NCBI RefSeq assembly: GCF_001618145.1 | Contig: NZ_LQNF01000005.1 | Coordinates: forward strand, 62,001-126,000 | Origin: Oceanobacillus damuensis | GTDB taxonomy: Bacteria > Bacillota > Bacilli > Bacillales > Amphibacillaceae | DNA length: 64,000 nucleotides | Direction of reading: 5' to 3' | Shown: one piece after another, positions 1 to 8,220 of the stretch | Layout of the letters: each line of letters opens with the position of its first letter | How positions within the stretch are numbered: position 1 is the stretch's first letter | The notes under the pieces: generated by a model | The model's database searches: none | What the model was told of the DNA's origin: nothing | The model's input: only the letters and a program-made list of their open reading frames with translations | Made by a program: the position numbers and the translations under genes

Positions 1-1307
1 CCATTGTTGGAAGTGATTCCAATCGCATGCTGTGTAGCGAATAAGGTCGTAACTTCACCATCCACAGGGGCGTAGACTTTCCCTTCTGCCGGTTGGATTG
101 CAGCTCCTCTTCCGACTGTATTTGTAGCAAATAGCGGTTCATTCACTTCAGATAAAGGGATGACATTCCCTTTTAATGGACTGGAAACTGTTTCTGGCTT
201 GATCACCTTCAGGTCAAAGGTATCATCATTTTTACTTTGAAAGCCAAGGACAAATGTAAAGGTTAATCCTAACACAAAGGCTGCTCCGGTTCCGACTAAA
301 TGCTGACTGATAGGTGAGAAGGCAGGTATGGACAGTACACTTGGAAGTACAAAATCATTCATCACGACACCAAATGCTCCATTGATCGCCCCTCCGATTG
401 CACCGGCAACAACGACATAAATAATCGTTTTTCTGTAGCGCAAGAGAATTCCGTAGTAAATTGCTTCTGTCGTACCAGCAAGTGCACCTGGCAGGATCCC
501 GCTTGCGGCAAGTGACTTCAGTTCATTGTCTCTCGTTTTGAAAAATATGGCTATTGCGACCGCAATTTGAGCAAATACAGCTGGTGCTGCCATGCCGATA
601 ATTGGATCAGGGCCATTTGCCAGGTTGGCAATAGCAAGTGGAATGATTGTCCAGTGCAATCCTGCAATGGTAAGGAATGTCCACGCACCGCCGAGAACCG
701 CTCCTGCCAATAGGCCGCTTTTGTCACTAAGAAAAGTTATAATGGCACCAAGACCTTCTCCAACTAAATTTCCAAAAGGACCAAAGAAAAGCATCGTTAA
801 TGGCACCAGGATAACCAAAGATATAAGCGGGTTGATAAACATTTGGATATCTTTATATATAATTCTTTTCAAAAACTTCTCTAACCCTGCATAAACAAAC
901 ATTGCAATAAAAATCGGAAATACGGTTGAGGAATAGTCTGCCAAATTAACAGGTAGACCTAAAAAGCTGATTGTTTCGACACCCGCGTCGACAAGGTTAA
1001 TTATTTCAGGAGTTAAAAGAGCTGCTCCAATTGCTCCCCCGACATAGCCATTCCCGCCTAGCTTTATTGCGATTGAAATACCAAGAAAGACAGGAAGGAA
1101 ATAAAATATAGAATTCCCGGCAGCAGATAAAACAATATAGGTACCGCTTTCACTTGAAAGCCAGCCAAGCTGACTTAAGACAGATAAGGCTGCTTTTAAC
1201 AGACCTGCACCAGCAAGTACGCCAATGATTGGGGCAAAACTCCCGGAAATCACTTCGAGAACTTTAGAGAAGTTCGACTCTTTTTGTTCGACATCATTCT
1301 GACTCAT
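1..1307 (-). CDS. PTS transporter, Bgl/sucrose-type EIIC with C-terminal EIIA, no N-terminal EIIB (partial)
   Basis: Sugar phosphotransferase permease cut by the window edge. The start at 1307 (MSQNDVEQ) has an AAAGGAA site upstream. The protein enters the IIC fold at once: the FAPIIGVLAGAGLLKAA segment begins near residue 25 and is followed by about ten hydrophobic segments. Near the edge a linker leads into a Crr-like EIIA domain (FATQHAIGITS, with the phospho-histidine in HAIG). Bgl-family enzymes usually begin with a roughly 80-residue EIIB domain carrying a phospho-cysteine; none is present here, and the upstream 250 bp hold no EIIB reading frame. The protein would need EIIB from elsewhere, either a separate gene or one downstream of EIIA beyond the edge. 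It is divergent from an AraC-type regulator, which probably controls it. The sugar cannot be told; beta-glucosides or sucrose are plausible. Confidence 0.85.
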   Translation of the reverse strand, partial: MSQNDVEQKESNFSKVLEVISGSFAPIIGVLAGAGLLKAALSVLSQLGWLSSESGTYIVLSAAGNSIFYFLPVFLGISIAIKLGGNGYVGGAIGAALLTPEIINLVDAGVETISFLGLPVNLADYSSTVFPIFIAMFVYAGLEKFLKRIIYKDIQMFINPLISLVILVPLTMLFFGPFGNLVGEGLGAIITFLSDKSGLLAGAVLGGAWTFLTIAGLHWTIIPLAIANLANGPDPIIGMAAPAVFAQIAVAIAIFFKTRDNELKSLAASGILPGALAGTTEAIYYGILLRYRKTIIYVVVAGAIGGAINGAFGVVMNDFVLPSVLSIPAFSPISQHLVGTGAAFVLGLTFTFVLGFQSKNDDTFDLKVIKPETVSSPLKGNVIPLSEVNEPLFATNTVGRGAAIQPAEGKVYAPVDGEVTTLFATQHAIGITSNN

Positions 1308-1387
1308 TATAATGTTCCTTTCTTTTTTTCTTGAATGGAGATGCAAGAATTTCTGCTATGCTATTTTCTCCACTCAATTAATACGCT

Positions 1388-1500
1388 TACAAATTAAATT
1401 GTATTATTTTCTGTGAAATACAATGGTAATAAATTAAATTGTATTTTATTTTGAATATATCTCTATATTAAATTGATTTTTTGTTTATACATAGGATAAA
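1388..1500. promoter_or_regulatory. Divergent control region with repeated half-sites
   Basis: Between the PTS gene and the AraC gene the 15-mer AAATTAAATTGTATT occurs at 1391-1405 and again at 1431-1445. An inverted AATACAAT lies between them (1417-1424), and a third TTAAATTG is at 1468-1475. The first two are exactly 40 bp apart, close to four helical turns. This is the arrangement expected of AraC-family binding sites. A weak sigma-A match for the regulator is TTGATT at 1473 with GATAAA at 1495. Assignment to the adjacent regulator is inference. Confidence 0.5.
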
Positions 1501-1566
1501 ATTAACGTTAATCGGATAAAAACTACATATTTGACAAATTTCGCATTATGAAAGGAGATGATAATT

Positions 1567-2769
1567 GTGTACTCAAAAATAGTTTCTACTGCAATAAAGA
1601 TTTCACACCTTACGCAATTAAATACATATGTAGTTGATAAGAATGGAGATGTTGTCTACCACGACGCAAAAGTCTCCGTACCAGACTACATGCCCGGAGC
1701 TAAGCATATGGATGTCTTGGAGTTTTTTCATAAAATGAAAGAAACAAATCAAGTCTATACCTATATCAATCCTTGGGGACTATCCTATTTAGGTTATTCT
1801 TTTTTGGATCAGAGAGAATTTTACGCAATCATCATTGGCCCCTATTTTGAAGTAATTCCGGATATATACGGTTTAGTAATGCAATACAATCTCACCATTC
1901 AACAAAGCGCTGATTTAAGAAGTGTTATCGAAAAAGTAAACGTTGTAACCGCTGAGCAAATAAGCAGTTATGAGGCAGTGCTTCAGCTGTTTGACTCGAT
2001 GAAAGAAACAGAGACTACCCCTTTGATGATTTACTCGAGTGAAACTAAAGAAAGCAAAGATATGGATGCTAAAGTGGATGATGAGGCTGATCTGGTGAAA
2101 TGGAGGTACAGTATTGAAAAAGATTTTATGCATGCAGTTGAAAAGGGGAATAAAGACGAGGCATTGAAACTGATTAGTTCAGATAATACGCTATTCTCTT
2201 TTTCCGAACGATATCCAAATCAGCCCCTCCGCCGACTGAAAAATTTAACAATCGTTTTGAATACATTATTGCGCATTGCCGCGAGAAACAGTAATGTTCC
2301 CGCGATATTAATCCATCGTATCTCAGAAAGATTTTCCTTTGAAATTGAAAACGGCGAAAATATTGCAGCGTTACGTCGAATTCAGGATTATATGATTGGA
2401 GAATACTGTGACTTAGTAAAGTCAAACTCTCTACAAAATTATTCTCAGATGATACAAAGAGTAATCGAACATTTAATGAGCTATTATGATCAGCAAATTG
2501 ATAAAACAGAATTAGCTGCATCTTTTCATACCCACCCAGGAAATCTATCAAGAAGATTTAAGAAAGAAACGGGGATGACGATTACCGAATATCAACAAGA
2601 CCTTCAAATCAACCAAGCGAAACATTTATTAAAAACAGAAAACCTCCCCATTGATGAAATTGCCTGGATAGTCGGATATAAAGATCCCTCCTATTTTGGA
2701 AGAGTATTTAAAAAAGCAACAGGTTATTCCCCTTCTGTGTATAGGGAGAATGCTTTTGAAAATATGTAG
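1567..2769 (+). CDS. AraC-family transcriptional regulator
   Basis: About 400 residues. The C-terminal 100 residues form a double helix-turn-helix of the AraC type (SYYDQQIDKTELAASF..., IDEIAWIVGYKDPSYFGRVFKK). The N-terminal 300 residues are an unassigned sensor region with a probable small-molecule fold (YVVDKNGDVVYHD, IIIGPYFEVIPD), like sensors of sugar-responsive AraC proteins in Firmicutes. The ATG at 1558 abuts AAAGGAG with no spacing, so the GTG at 1567, nine bases from the AAAGGAG, is the better start. It is divergent from the PTS permease gene and is most simply its local activator. The intervening repeats are its likely operators (inference). Confidence 0.85.
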   Translation: MYSKIVSTAIKISHLTQLNTYVVDKNGDVVYHDAKVSVPDYMPGAKHMDVLEFFHKMKETNQVYTYINPWGLSYLGYSFLDQREFYAIIIGPYFEVIPDIYGLVMQYNLTIQQSADLRSVIEKVNVVTAEQISSYEAVLQLFDSMKETETTPLMIYSSETKESKDMDAKVDDEADLVKWRYSIEKDFMHAVEKGNKDEALKLISSDNTLFSFSERYPNQPLRRLKNLTIVLNTLLRIAARNSNVPAILIHRISERFSFEIENGENIAALRRIQDYMIGEYCDLVKSNSLQNYSQMIQRVIEHLMSYYDQQIDKTELAASFHTHPGNLSRRFKKETGMTITEYQQDLQINQAKHLLKTENLPIDEIAWIVGYKDPSYFGRVFKKATGYSPSVYRENAFENM

Positions 2770-2774
2770 ACTTC

Positions 2775-2899
2775 GGGGCCAGAACCCGAATAATCGAAAG
2801 TTTAAAGGGAGGAGCATTCCAAAATTTGGTGCTCCTCTACTTCAGTACTTTTGCTGATTGACTCTGGTGGCTTTTGGGCTCTAGGTAAGATGTCTTCCT
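2775..2899. repeat. Dispersed 125-bp repeat, copy A (possible IS end remnant)
   Basis: Almost the same 125 bp recurs at 6011-6135, running from GGGGCCAGA to GATGTCTTCCT. Both contain a hairpin, GGAGCA...TGCTCC, that could also terminate the AraC transcript. Read on the minus strand, both copies begin RKTSYL(D/E)PK and end just before the hairpin, which looks like a transposase C-terminus followed by an element end. The family was not identified. A GTGCCTGTCCCC motif follows at 2909-2920. Confidence 0.6.
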
Positions 2900-2957
2900 C
2901 ATAAATTGGTGCCTGTCCCCCCCCAAGCGCTTTACAGCATTAAAGCGATGACTAGAT

Positions 2958-3086
2958 CTACAGTAAAAAATGTTCACTCTCATTATCATGTTTTTTCGTT
3001 GCTTCTTCTATAATATCATCTAACCTGCTGCCATTTACTATTAAAAAAATGTTCTTTCCCAACTCATCATTAACAGAAATGACACT
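2958..3086 (-). pseudogene. Short C-terminal remnant of an unknown protein
   Basis: The 350 bases between the AraC and DUF2339 genes hold no intact gene. On the minus strand there are 42 open codons without a start (SVISVNDELGKNIF..., ending ESEHFLL), closed by TAG at 2958-2960 and preceded by a stop. The composition looks coding. The family was not recognised, and it may be a scrap of a small cytosolic protein. The rest of the gap shows nothing clear. Confidence 0.3.
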
Positions 3087-3251
3087 CTATTTCCTTCTCA
3101 ATTATTATCTAATAACTAAACAGTAACCCAAGTATTTAGCCATAGAGACATTCCCGAAAGTTTAACTTTCTACTGTTCGGACTGGCCAATTCTCACATAC
3201 TTTCGTAAGTCTGCAAGCAGTTCACCCCTACAATGGGCTACGTGACCAAAA

Positions 3252-5159
3252 TTATTCCTCTTTCTCTGTTCCGTTATCTTTGATATAAAACAAGCGGGAT
3301 AAAACGATACCCAATACACCAATACCCATAAATAATCCAGCACGGACAATGAGGTCAAGGAAGGCTAGATCGATAACTACAAGCTTAACAAGTGTCAGAA
3401 AAAGTAGCCCAATGCCCAAAAGACGGACAGATTTCTTCTGATAGACAAACCCTGCAATCAAACAGCCTGTTGCATAGAGAGCCCAGCCAATCGATATGGA
3501 CATCACTTCAATACTCACTGATTGATTGACGGTCAGTGCTGTAATAAGTTTTGTAATAAAGGTCAAATGAATCGTTACGTTTACTGCTACCACTCCCATA
3601 TGAAAGTAGCGATTGATTTCTGTCCGTACCAATTGATACAAAATATATAAAGAAATAATCACCCCAATCCATAATAAGGTTTCCAAACTGATAGCCTGAT
3701 AGAGGATTGGTATTTTCATTAAAAACAGGACATGTGCAGCAAGCAGGACACCTGTCAGTATTTGCTTCACATGATTTTCTATAAACGGTTTTAAGAGAAT
3801 ATGCATGGCATAAAGGGTTCCAATCAATAAAAGCATGTTGAATAAATCCCAACTCCATAGGTCATACAGCGGATCCGCAACAACCATGAATGCGGTTGAA
3901 AAATAAATGATCAGTCCGATAAACCTTTGTGCGAAAACATGGAAATAGTACCCGATATACGTGGCGAATAAACCTACAATCAAATACATGGAAAAAATCA
4001 TATCCGGATTATTCAAGCCTTCAAAAATGATGCAAGACAGACCAATTGTTGCCAGGACAATGGACAGCGAAAATAATTCTTCCCTTTTCCGCAGATGGGA
4101 ATAATAGGCAACGGTCCCATATCGAATGGTGGCAATGACCAGATAGAGCAGATAATACAGGTCTTGATCGATGGCACCAAAACCGCCTTTTGTCCATAGC
4201 AATGTCGCTATAAAACTGGTAAACAGAACTGGAAATGTCCCTCTATTATTTATCTTTTTTAAATAGAGGGTCCCAAAGATCAATTCATGTTGGATCAACA
4301 TACCGACTGCCATCCAGACGAAAACAATCGAATCATATTGGAAAGCAGACACGGACAATGTTAGAAAGACAAGATGAAGCAGTACTGCAGCAATATAGAA
4401 AAGCTTCTTATATTGCATGCGAACGGCGAAAATTAATAATGCAATATAGAAAAGCAATTCATAGCCAATCACAAGAAGAATCTCATTTGTATCTGTCTCT
4501 CCCTGTACAAGAAATGGGATTAAATAGCCAAATACCGACATCATAATCCCCATTGCCTCTGATTTATGCCGGTGGGCTAAGTAAATTCCCATGGCAACCC
4601 AGAGAACATTCAGGAAAAAGGCTAACCCGGCTGGAATCATGCCATATAAAATGTGCATTGCAAATGTTGACAACAGAAGAATCGCAACAGAACCGGATAC
4701 AAGCACCTTTCCTAATGCATGATGATTGCGCTTGATTTGTTTCTCGCCGATGTATAAAAATAAAATTGCAGCAAGAAAACCAATAATAACCCGATTCGTC
4801 TCATTTAATATTCCTGCATCGACCGCTACTTTAAACCCCCAAATAACTCCTAATAATAGAATGAAAATAAAAATTCTTGGCAGCCAGACCCTGCCAATCA
4901 GATTTTCCCAATCAACCGGCTCCTTTCTAGGATCCATTGCAGTTTTCTTCGATGTTTCAAAAGATTTGGGCGGTTCGGTGGTTCTTGGCTTTAAAATCGG
5001 TTGCTTATATTCAGTTGTATGAAGCGTATCCTCTGATTTTGGCTCATGCTTCGGCTTAATTGGTTCTTTCTCAACCAAACGTTGCTCTTTCAGTAACTGA
5101 ACATCCAACTCAAGTTGCCTGATTCTCTGCTCTAGCTTCATAACTTTTTCATCTTCCAT
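3252..5159 (-). CDS. DUF2339 polytopic membrane protein
   Basis: A 635-residue membrane protein. Residues 1-25 form a charged coiled-coil-like helix (KLEQRIRQLELDVQLLKEQ), followed by a basic, proline-rich linker to about residue 85. The WENLIGRVWLPRIFIFILLLGV segment then opens a run of about 18 hydrophobic helices filling the rest of the protein. The coiled coil, linker and W(E/D)xxIGxxWL entry are characteristic of DUF2339. The function is unknown; the family is a large predicted inner-membrane protein. The start has a G-rich site (GGGGGGAAGC) six bases upstream. It appears monocistronic and shows no damage. Confidence 0.85.
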   Translation of the reverse strand: MEDEKVMKLEQRIRQLELDVQLLKEQRLVEKEPIKPKHEPKSEDTLHTTEYKQPILKPRTTEPPKSFETSKKTAMDPRKEPVDWENLIGRVWLPRIFIFILLLGVIWGFKVAVDAGILNETNRVIIGFLAAILFLYIGEKQIKRNHHALGKVLVSGSVAILLLSTFAMHILYGMIPAGLAFFLNVLWVAMGIYLAHRHKSEAMGIMMSVFGYLIPFLVQGETDTNEILLVIGYELLFYIALLIFAVRMQYKKLFYIAAVLLHLVFLTLSVSAFQYDSIVFVWMAVGMLIQHELIFGTLYLKKINNRGTFPVLFTSFIATLLWTKGGFGAIDQDLYYLLYLVIATIRYGTVAYYSHLRKREELFSLSIVLATIGLSCIIFEGLNNPDMIFSMYLIVGLFATYIGYYFHVFAQRFIGLIIYFSTAFMVVADPLYDLWSWDLFNMLLLIGTLYAMHILLKPFIENHVKQILTGVLLAAHVLFLMKIPILYQAISLETLLWIGVIISLYILYQLVRTEINRYFHMGVVAVNVTIHLTFITKLITALTVNQSVSIEVMSISIGWALYATGCLIAGFVYQKKSVRLLGIGLLFLTLVKLVVIDLAFLDLIVRAGLFMGIGVLGIVLSRLFYIKDNGTEKEE

Positions 5160-5435
5160 GAGCTTCCCCCCCTGACAGTTCCTGTCACCACCCGAATATC
5201 GGTGTAAAATGTCAAATGATATTGAGAATTGTGATACATATTTTTAACTGTATTTTTAGAATTTACTGATCAGTTATATTTTACCACCTTAGCATATACA
5301 TTCATAGGTACAGCAATGAAACATAAAAAAGATCAATAAAATAATCTACTGCTCAATCAAGATTATCAAAACAGCAACATAATCTATGTTGAAAATCGTT
5401 TAAGGAAAACAAAGGAAGAGCTATGAGCAGGTAAG

Positions 5436-5705
5436 GTGAACTTTGTGATTACAACCGACGGGATAGAAAATGCGAGCAGGGGATTTATGTATGAGAAAGT
5501 GGATAGTCTGATAAGAAACAAGCAGGAAACGTATAACTGGGAATTTATATTTCCAGGGGCAAACATCGATGCAGCAAAGGAAGCAACCAGTCTCGGAATC
5601 AGCGTGGAAAATGTTTATGACTTTGAAGCATCCAGTGATGGTGTGGATAAAATGTACAGCCTCGTTCATGAGGAAATAGCTGTTAGAAGGAAGAAATGGA
5701 AATAG
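5436..5705 (+). pseudogene. VWA-domain protein, 5'-truncated remnant
   Basis: The 89 codons match the C-terminal half of a von Willebrand factor A domain: FVITTDGIENASRGFMYEKV..., WEFIFPGANIDA. The front half with the DxSxS metal site is missing; an in-frame TGA sits four codons before the GTG, and the upstream 270 bases (5160-5435) show no continuation. A second short frame, 5696-5815 (MEIDRISSVMTDGYSDIF..., 39 codons), overlaps its end and may be a scrap of a following gene. Both look like decayed remains rather than working genes. Confidence 0.6.
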
Positions 5706-5949
5706 ATCGAATTTCAAGTGTGATGACAGACGGATACTCTGACATCTTCTGCAATTGTCTTACTGATATGAATAAGGCATTGGATAATTTTAACTTAAAG
5801 CCACTGCTGGGTTAAATGGGATAGCTGTTCATTAAAAAATAATTAAAACAAAAACAAGAAATTCTTCCAATATATAATCATTTAGACACCATTACAACAA
5901 ATATTTATAAATACTTACACCATTTTAAAAAATTCTGCATCCAGTATTC

Positions 5950-6001
5950 AGTGCCTGTCCCCCACCGCATTACAGTATTAAAGAGATTGGGGACAGGCAC
6001 T
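5950..6001. repeat. REP-like inverted pair GTGCCTGTCCCC / GGGGACAGGCAC
   Basis: Perfect 13-bp arms at 5950-5962 and 5989-6001 are separated by 26 bases. The same core (CCTGTCCCC or GGGGACAGG) recurs singly at 2909 and 34527 and in long elements from 57.6 to 63.3 kb. It lies directly beside copy B of the 125-bp repeat. No gene was found between 5816 and 6213. Confidence 0.65.
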
Positions 6002-6010
6002 TGGATCCCC

Positions 6011-6135
6011 GGGGCCAGACCACGAATCTACCAAAGTTTAAAGGGAGGAGCATTCCAAAATTGGGTGCTCCTCTACTAGAGTACTTTTTGCTGATTGACT
6101 CTGGTGGCTTTTGGATCTAGGTAAGATGTCTTCCT
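6011..6135. repeat. Dispersed 125-bp repeat, copy B
   Basis: Near-identical to 2775-2899 and in the same orientation. The minus-strand reading is RKTSYLDPKATRVNQQKVL followed by two stops and then the GGAGCAC...ATGCTCC hairpin. Coding flavour followed by a hairpin suggests the 3' end of an insertion sequence. The other end and the rest of the transposase are absent. Confidence 0.55.
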
Positions 6136-6213
6136 GGGCTTGTTGGCAAAACTGAATTATACCGAAGATAATGGAAATACGATATGGCTGTTGTATTTTC
6201 AAAAAGATTCTCA

Positions 6214-6981
6214 TCAACTCAATTTCCTAGTATATCTGCATTTCGGATAACTACTACATCCCATAAAATCCCCATACTTACCTTTTCTTTTTATTAGATC
6301 TGAATGGCATTTCGGGCATTTAGTTTTATCATAATAGGTTGCTTTTCTTTTGACTGTATCCAATTTGACTGTATTAACATGCCCTTTACTTATTTTTCTT
6401 TTAACCTTTTTATCAGTAATTATTAGCTTCTCCAGCTTACTGTTTATTTCCTGTAATTGATCGTTGCTAATTATTTTAGATTCCTTCTTTTTAATTGTCT
6501 TAATCAATTCTGTAAAATGAATAACTTTTGCTCGTGTAAAGACTTCCTTGAACTTAAATGTGGATTGGTTAGAAAAAGCAATAATAGAACTAAACAACTG
6601 CTTGTCTATTTCAAGGTAATTTTCTAATGACTTGATATGCCCAGCATTTTGCCATATTGGATTAAACAGTTTTTCTTTTCGCTTATAAATTACTTGAGTC
6701 CAGTATCTATTCTTTTCATTCCCAAATATCCATCCATTGTAATGCTTTGTTTCTATTACAAAAATACCGTACGGAGATGTAACGACATGGTCTATCTGTG
6801 TTGTTTTATTTTCACCTGTAGGAATGTACAGATCATGATAGATTTTGTATTCATTTTCATCCAATTTAGCGAGTATTTTATTTACACGTTTCTCACCATA
6901 ACTCCCCTTGATATTTGCGAAATTCAACTGGACATAACCCAGAAATAAGAAAAGCAATATTAAAATTATGTATATTAACAT
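6214..6981 (-). CDS. NERD-domain protein with topoisomerase-type zinc ribbon
   Basis: 255 residues. A hydrophobic segment at residues 2-20 anchors the protein. Residues about 27-130 form a NERD nuclease-related domain: [12 protein letters not shown], then [23 protein letters not shown], where the D and the ExK are the expected PD-(D/E)XK-like residues. The C-terminal 35 residues hold a four-cysteine zinc ribbon of the topoisomerase I type (CPKCHSDLI..., [12 protein letters not shown]). NERD proteins are thought to process DNA and are often near mobile or defence genes. The start has only a weak GAGGCGG site. It lies at the edge of the defence-like island, 95 bp from the next gene in the same direction. 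The role is inference. Confidence 0.8.
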   Translation of the reverse strand: MLIYIILILLFLFLGYVQLNFANIKGSYGEKRVNKILAKLDENEYKIYHDLYIPTGENKTTQIDHVVTSPYGIFVIETKHYNGWIFGNEKNRYWTQVIYKRKEKLFNPIWQNAGHIKSLENYLEIDKQLFSSIIAFSNQSTFKFKEVFTRAKVIHFTELIKTIKKKESKIISNDQLQEINSKLEKLIITDKKVKRKISKGHVNTVKLDTVKRKATYYDKTKCPKCHSDLIKRKGKYGDFMGCSSYPKCRYTRKLS

Positions 6982-7076
6982 CTATGATTACCGCCTCATC
7001 CAATATTTCTTGTAAACCTTCGAAACTAATAACCAAAAAACTCAAATGCCGCGCCGACAAGACTGTATAATATAAT

Positions 7077-7973
7077 CTAGTACGCCTGTATTCCAAACTT
7101 CAACAACTTCTTAGGCAAGATATCATCCAAGTTCTGTATATCTGCATCTTGCAACTCGATTAAATTAAAACCATATTTTTGGTAAATCTCCAACTTTTTC
7201 TGTTTTCTTTCCGCATATTTGGGATCACTTTCCAATCCCCAGTATTCTATGTAAACTTTTCCTACTGGTAAATAGAAGTCTGTATAAACATCTTCTTCAA
7301 TTGGTAGCTTTCTTTCATATGCATGAGCAATCTCAGACATGTATAACCAATTATCTATCAGCATTTCAGCTCTGGATCGCACATAGTGACCATCAGCACT
7401 TCTGTGGTTAGCTATAAATTTTTCTCGAAATCCTAATGATTTACTCTCTTCAGAAGCAGTTGATGGTTCAGTGGTTTCTGTACCCTGTAACTCATTTATG
7501 GTTTCTACTAATCTTTTATTTTGTAGAATGCTTTTGGGCCAATTAACATAAGGTACACCTGTTTTATCATATTCTAATTGTTTACCGCCTATACTTAACC
7601 CAAGCTTTGTCACTACCCAGCCTTTTACCGATTTTTGTACAAATCCCAATTCAGAAAGAATAGGATTCATTTTAAATTTAGAAACGCCAAAATGAGTACT
7701 TAATGCTGTAGCGTTTAATAATGGTTCACTACTAGATTGAAACATGTTATCTGTCTTTATTTCTTCATTCCAAGCTATATACTCTCCTATTCTTGGGTGT
7801 TTCTTTGTAATGCCACCCAATTGTTTGCCCCTTTCAGTTAAAATCCAATTATCATTAATTCTTTCTATATAGTTGTTATCCAGTAAAATTTGAAATACAT
7901 CTTTAACTCCCATTTTTAATTCTTTAGAAAGCGCGGTGGTTGATAAATATTTTGTTTTGTTCGTTATAGCCAT
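7077..7973 (-). CDS. Tandem winged-helix plus PD-(D/E)XK-like nuclease fold protein
   Basis: 298 residues. Two similar N-terminal halves look like winged helices (LSTTALSKELKMGVKDVFQIL...WILTERGKQLGG and LNATALSTHFGVSKFKMNPIL...WVVTKLGLSIGG), an internal duplication. The C-terminal third has a Vsr-like nuclease pattern: VRSRAEMLIDNWL (E), YTDFYLPVGKVYIEYWG (D...ExY), then KYGFNLIEL. Such proteins bring DNA binding and a PD-(D/E)XK fold together; whether it cuts DNA is not shown. Of two close ATGs the second (7973) sits six bases from GGGGG, so it is preferred. It is encoded downstream of and parallel to the helicase operon, after a terminator, so it is probably a separate unit of the island. 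Confidence 0.65.
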   Translation of the reverse strand: MAITNKTKYLSTTALSKELKMGVKDVFQILLDNNYIERINDNWILTERGKQLGGITKKHPRIGEYIAWNEEIKTDNMFQSSSEPLLNATALSTHFGVSKFKMNPILSELGFVQKSVKGWVVTKLGLSIGGKQLEYDKTGVPYVNWPKSILQNKRLVETINELQGTETTEPSTASEESKSLGFREKFIANHRSADGHYVRSRAEMLIDNWLYMSEIAHAYERKLPIEEDVYTDFYLPVGKVYIEYWGLESDPKYAERKQKKLEIYQKYGFNLIELQDADIQNLDDILPKKLLKFGIQAY

Positions 7974-8168
7974 GAACATCCCCCTATTTACAAAAATTTC
8001 CTCATTTTATATTACTTCTTATTCTGTTATCGGACAACCAACTAAGAAAATTAACATGAATTCTACTGTTTTACATTTCATAGTTACAATTTGACTGTCT
8101 TCAATTGTCTAAGTTCTTGCTGCTCATTAACAAAATAACAAAGCAATAGTTTTATAATCTACTAAAAA

Positions 8169-8199
8169 TGCCCTATAGCTAATTAATCGCTATAGAGCA
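8169..8199 (-). terminator. Terminator of the helicase operon
   Basis: Arms CTATAGC / GCTATAG with an extended TGC...GCA base; on the minus strand they are followed by ATTTTTAG. It sits 22 bp past the helicase stop codon. Confidence 0.65.
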
Positions 8200-8220
8200 C
8201 CTATAAAATATATACCTTCC

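Noticed and set aside
1531-1536. TTGACA as the -35 of the AraC gene
   Set aside because: A -10 at normal spacing would fall on the ribosome binding site at 1551-1557, so it cannot be used for this start.
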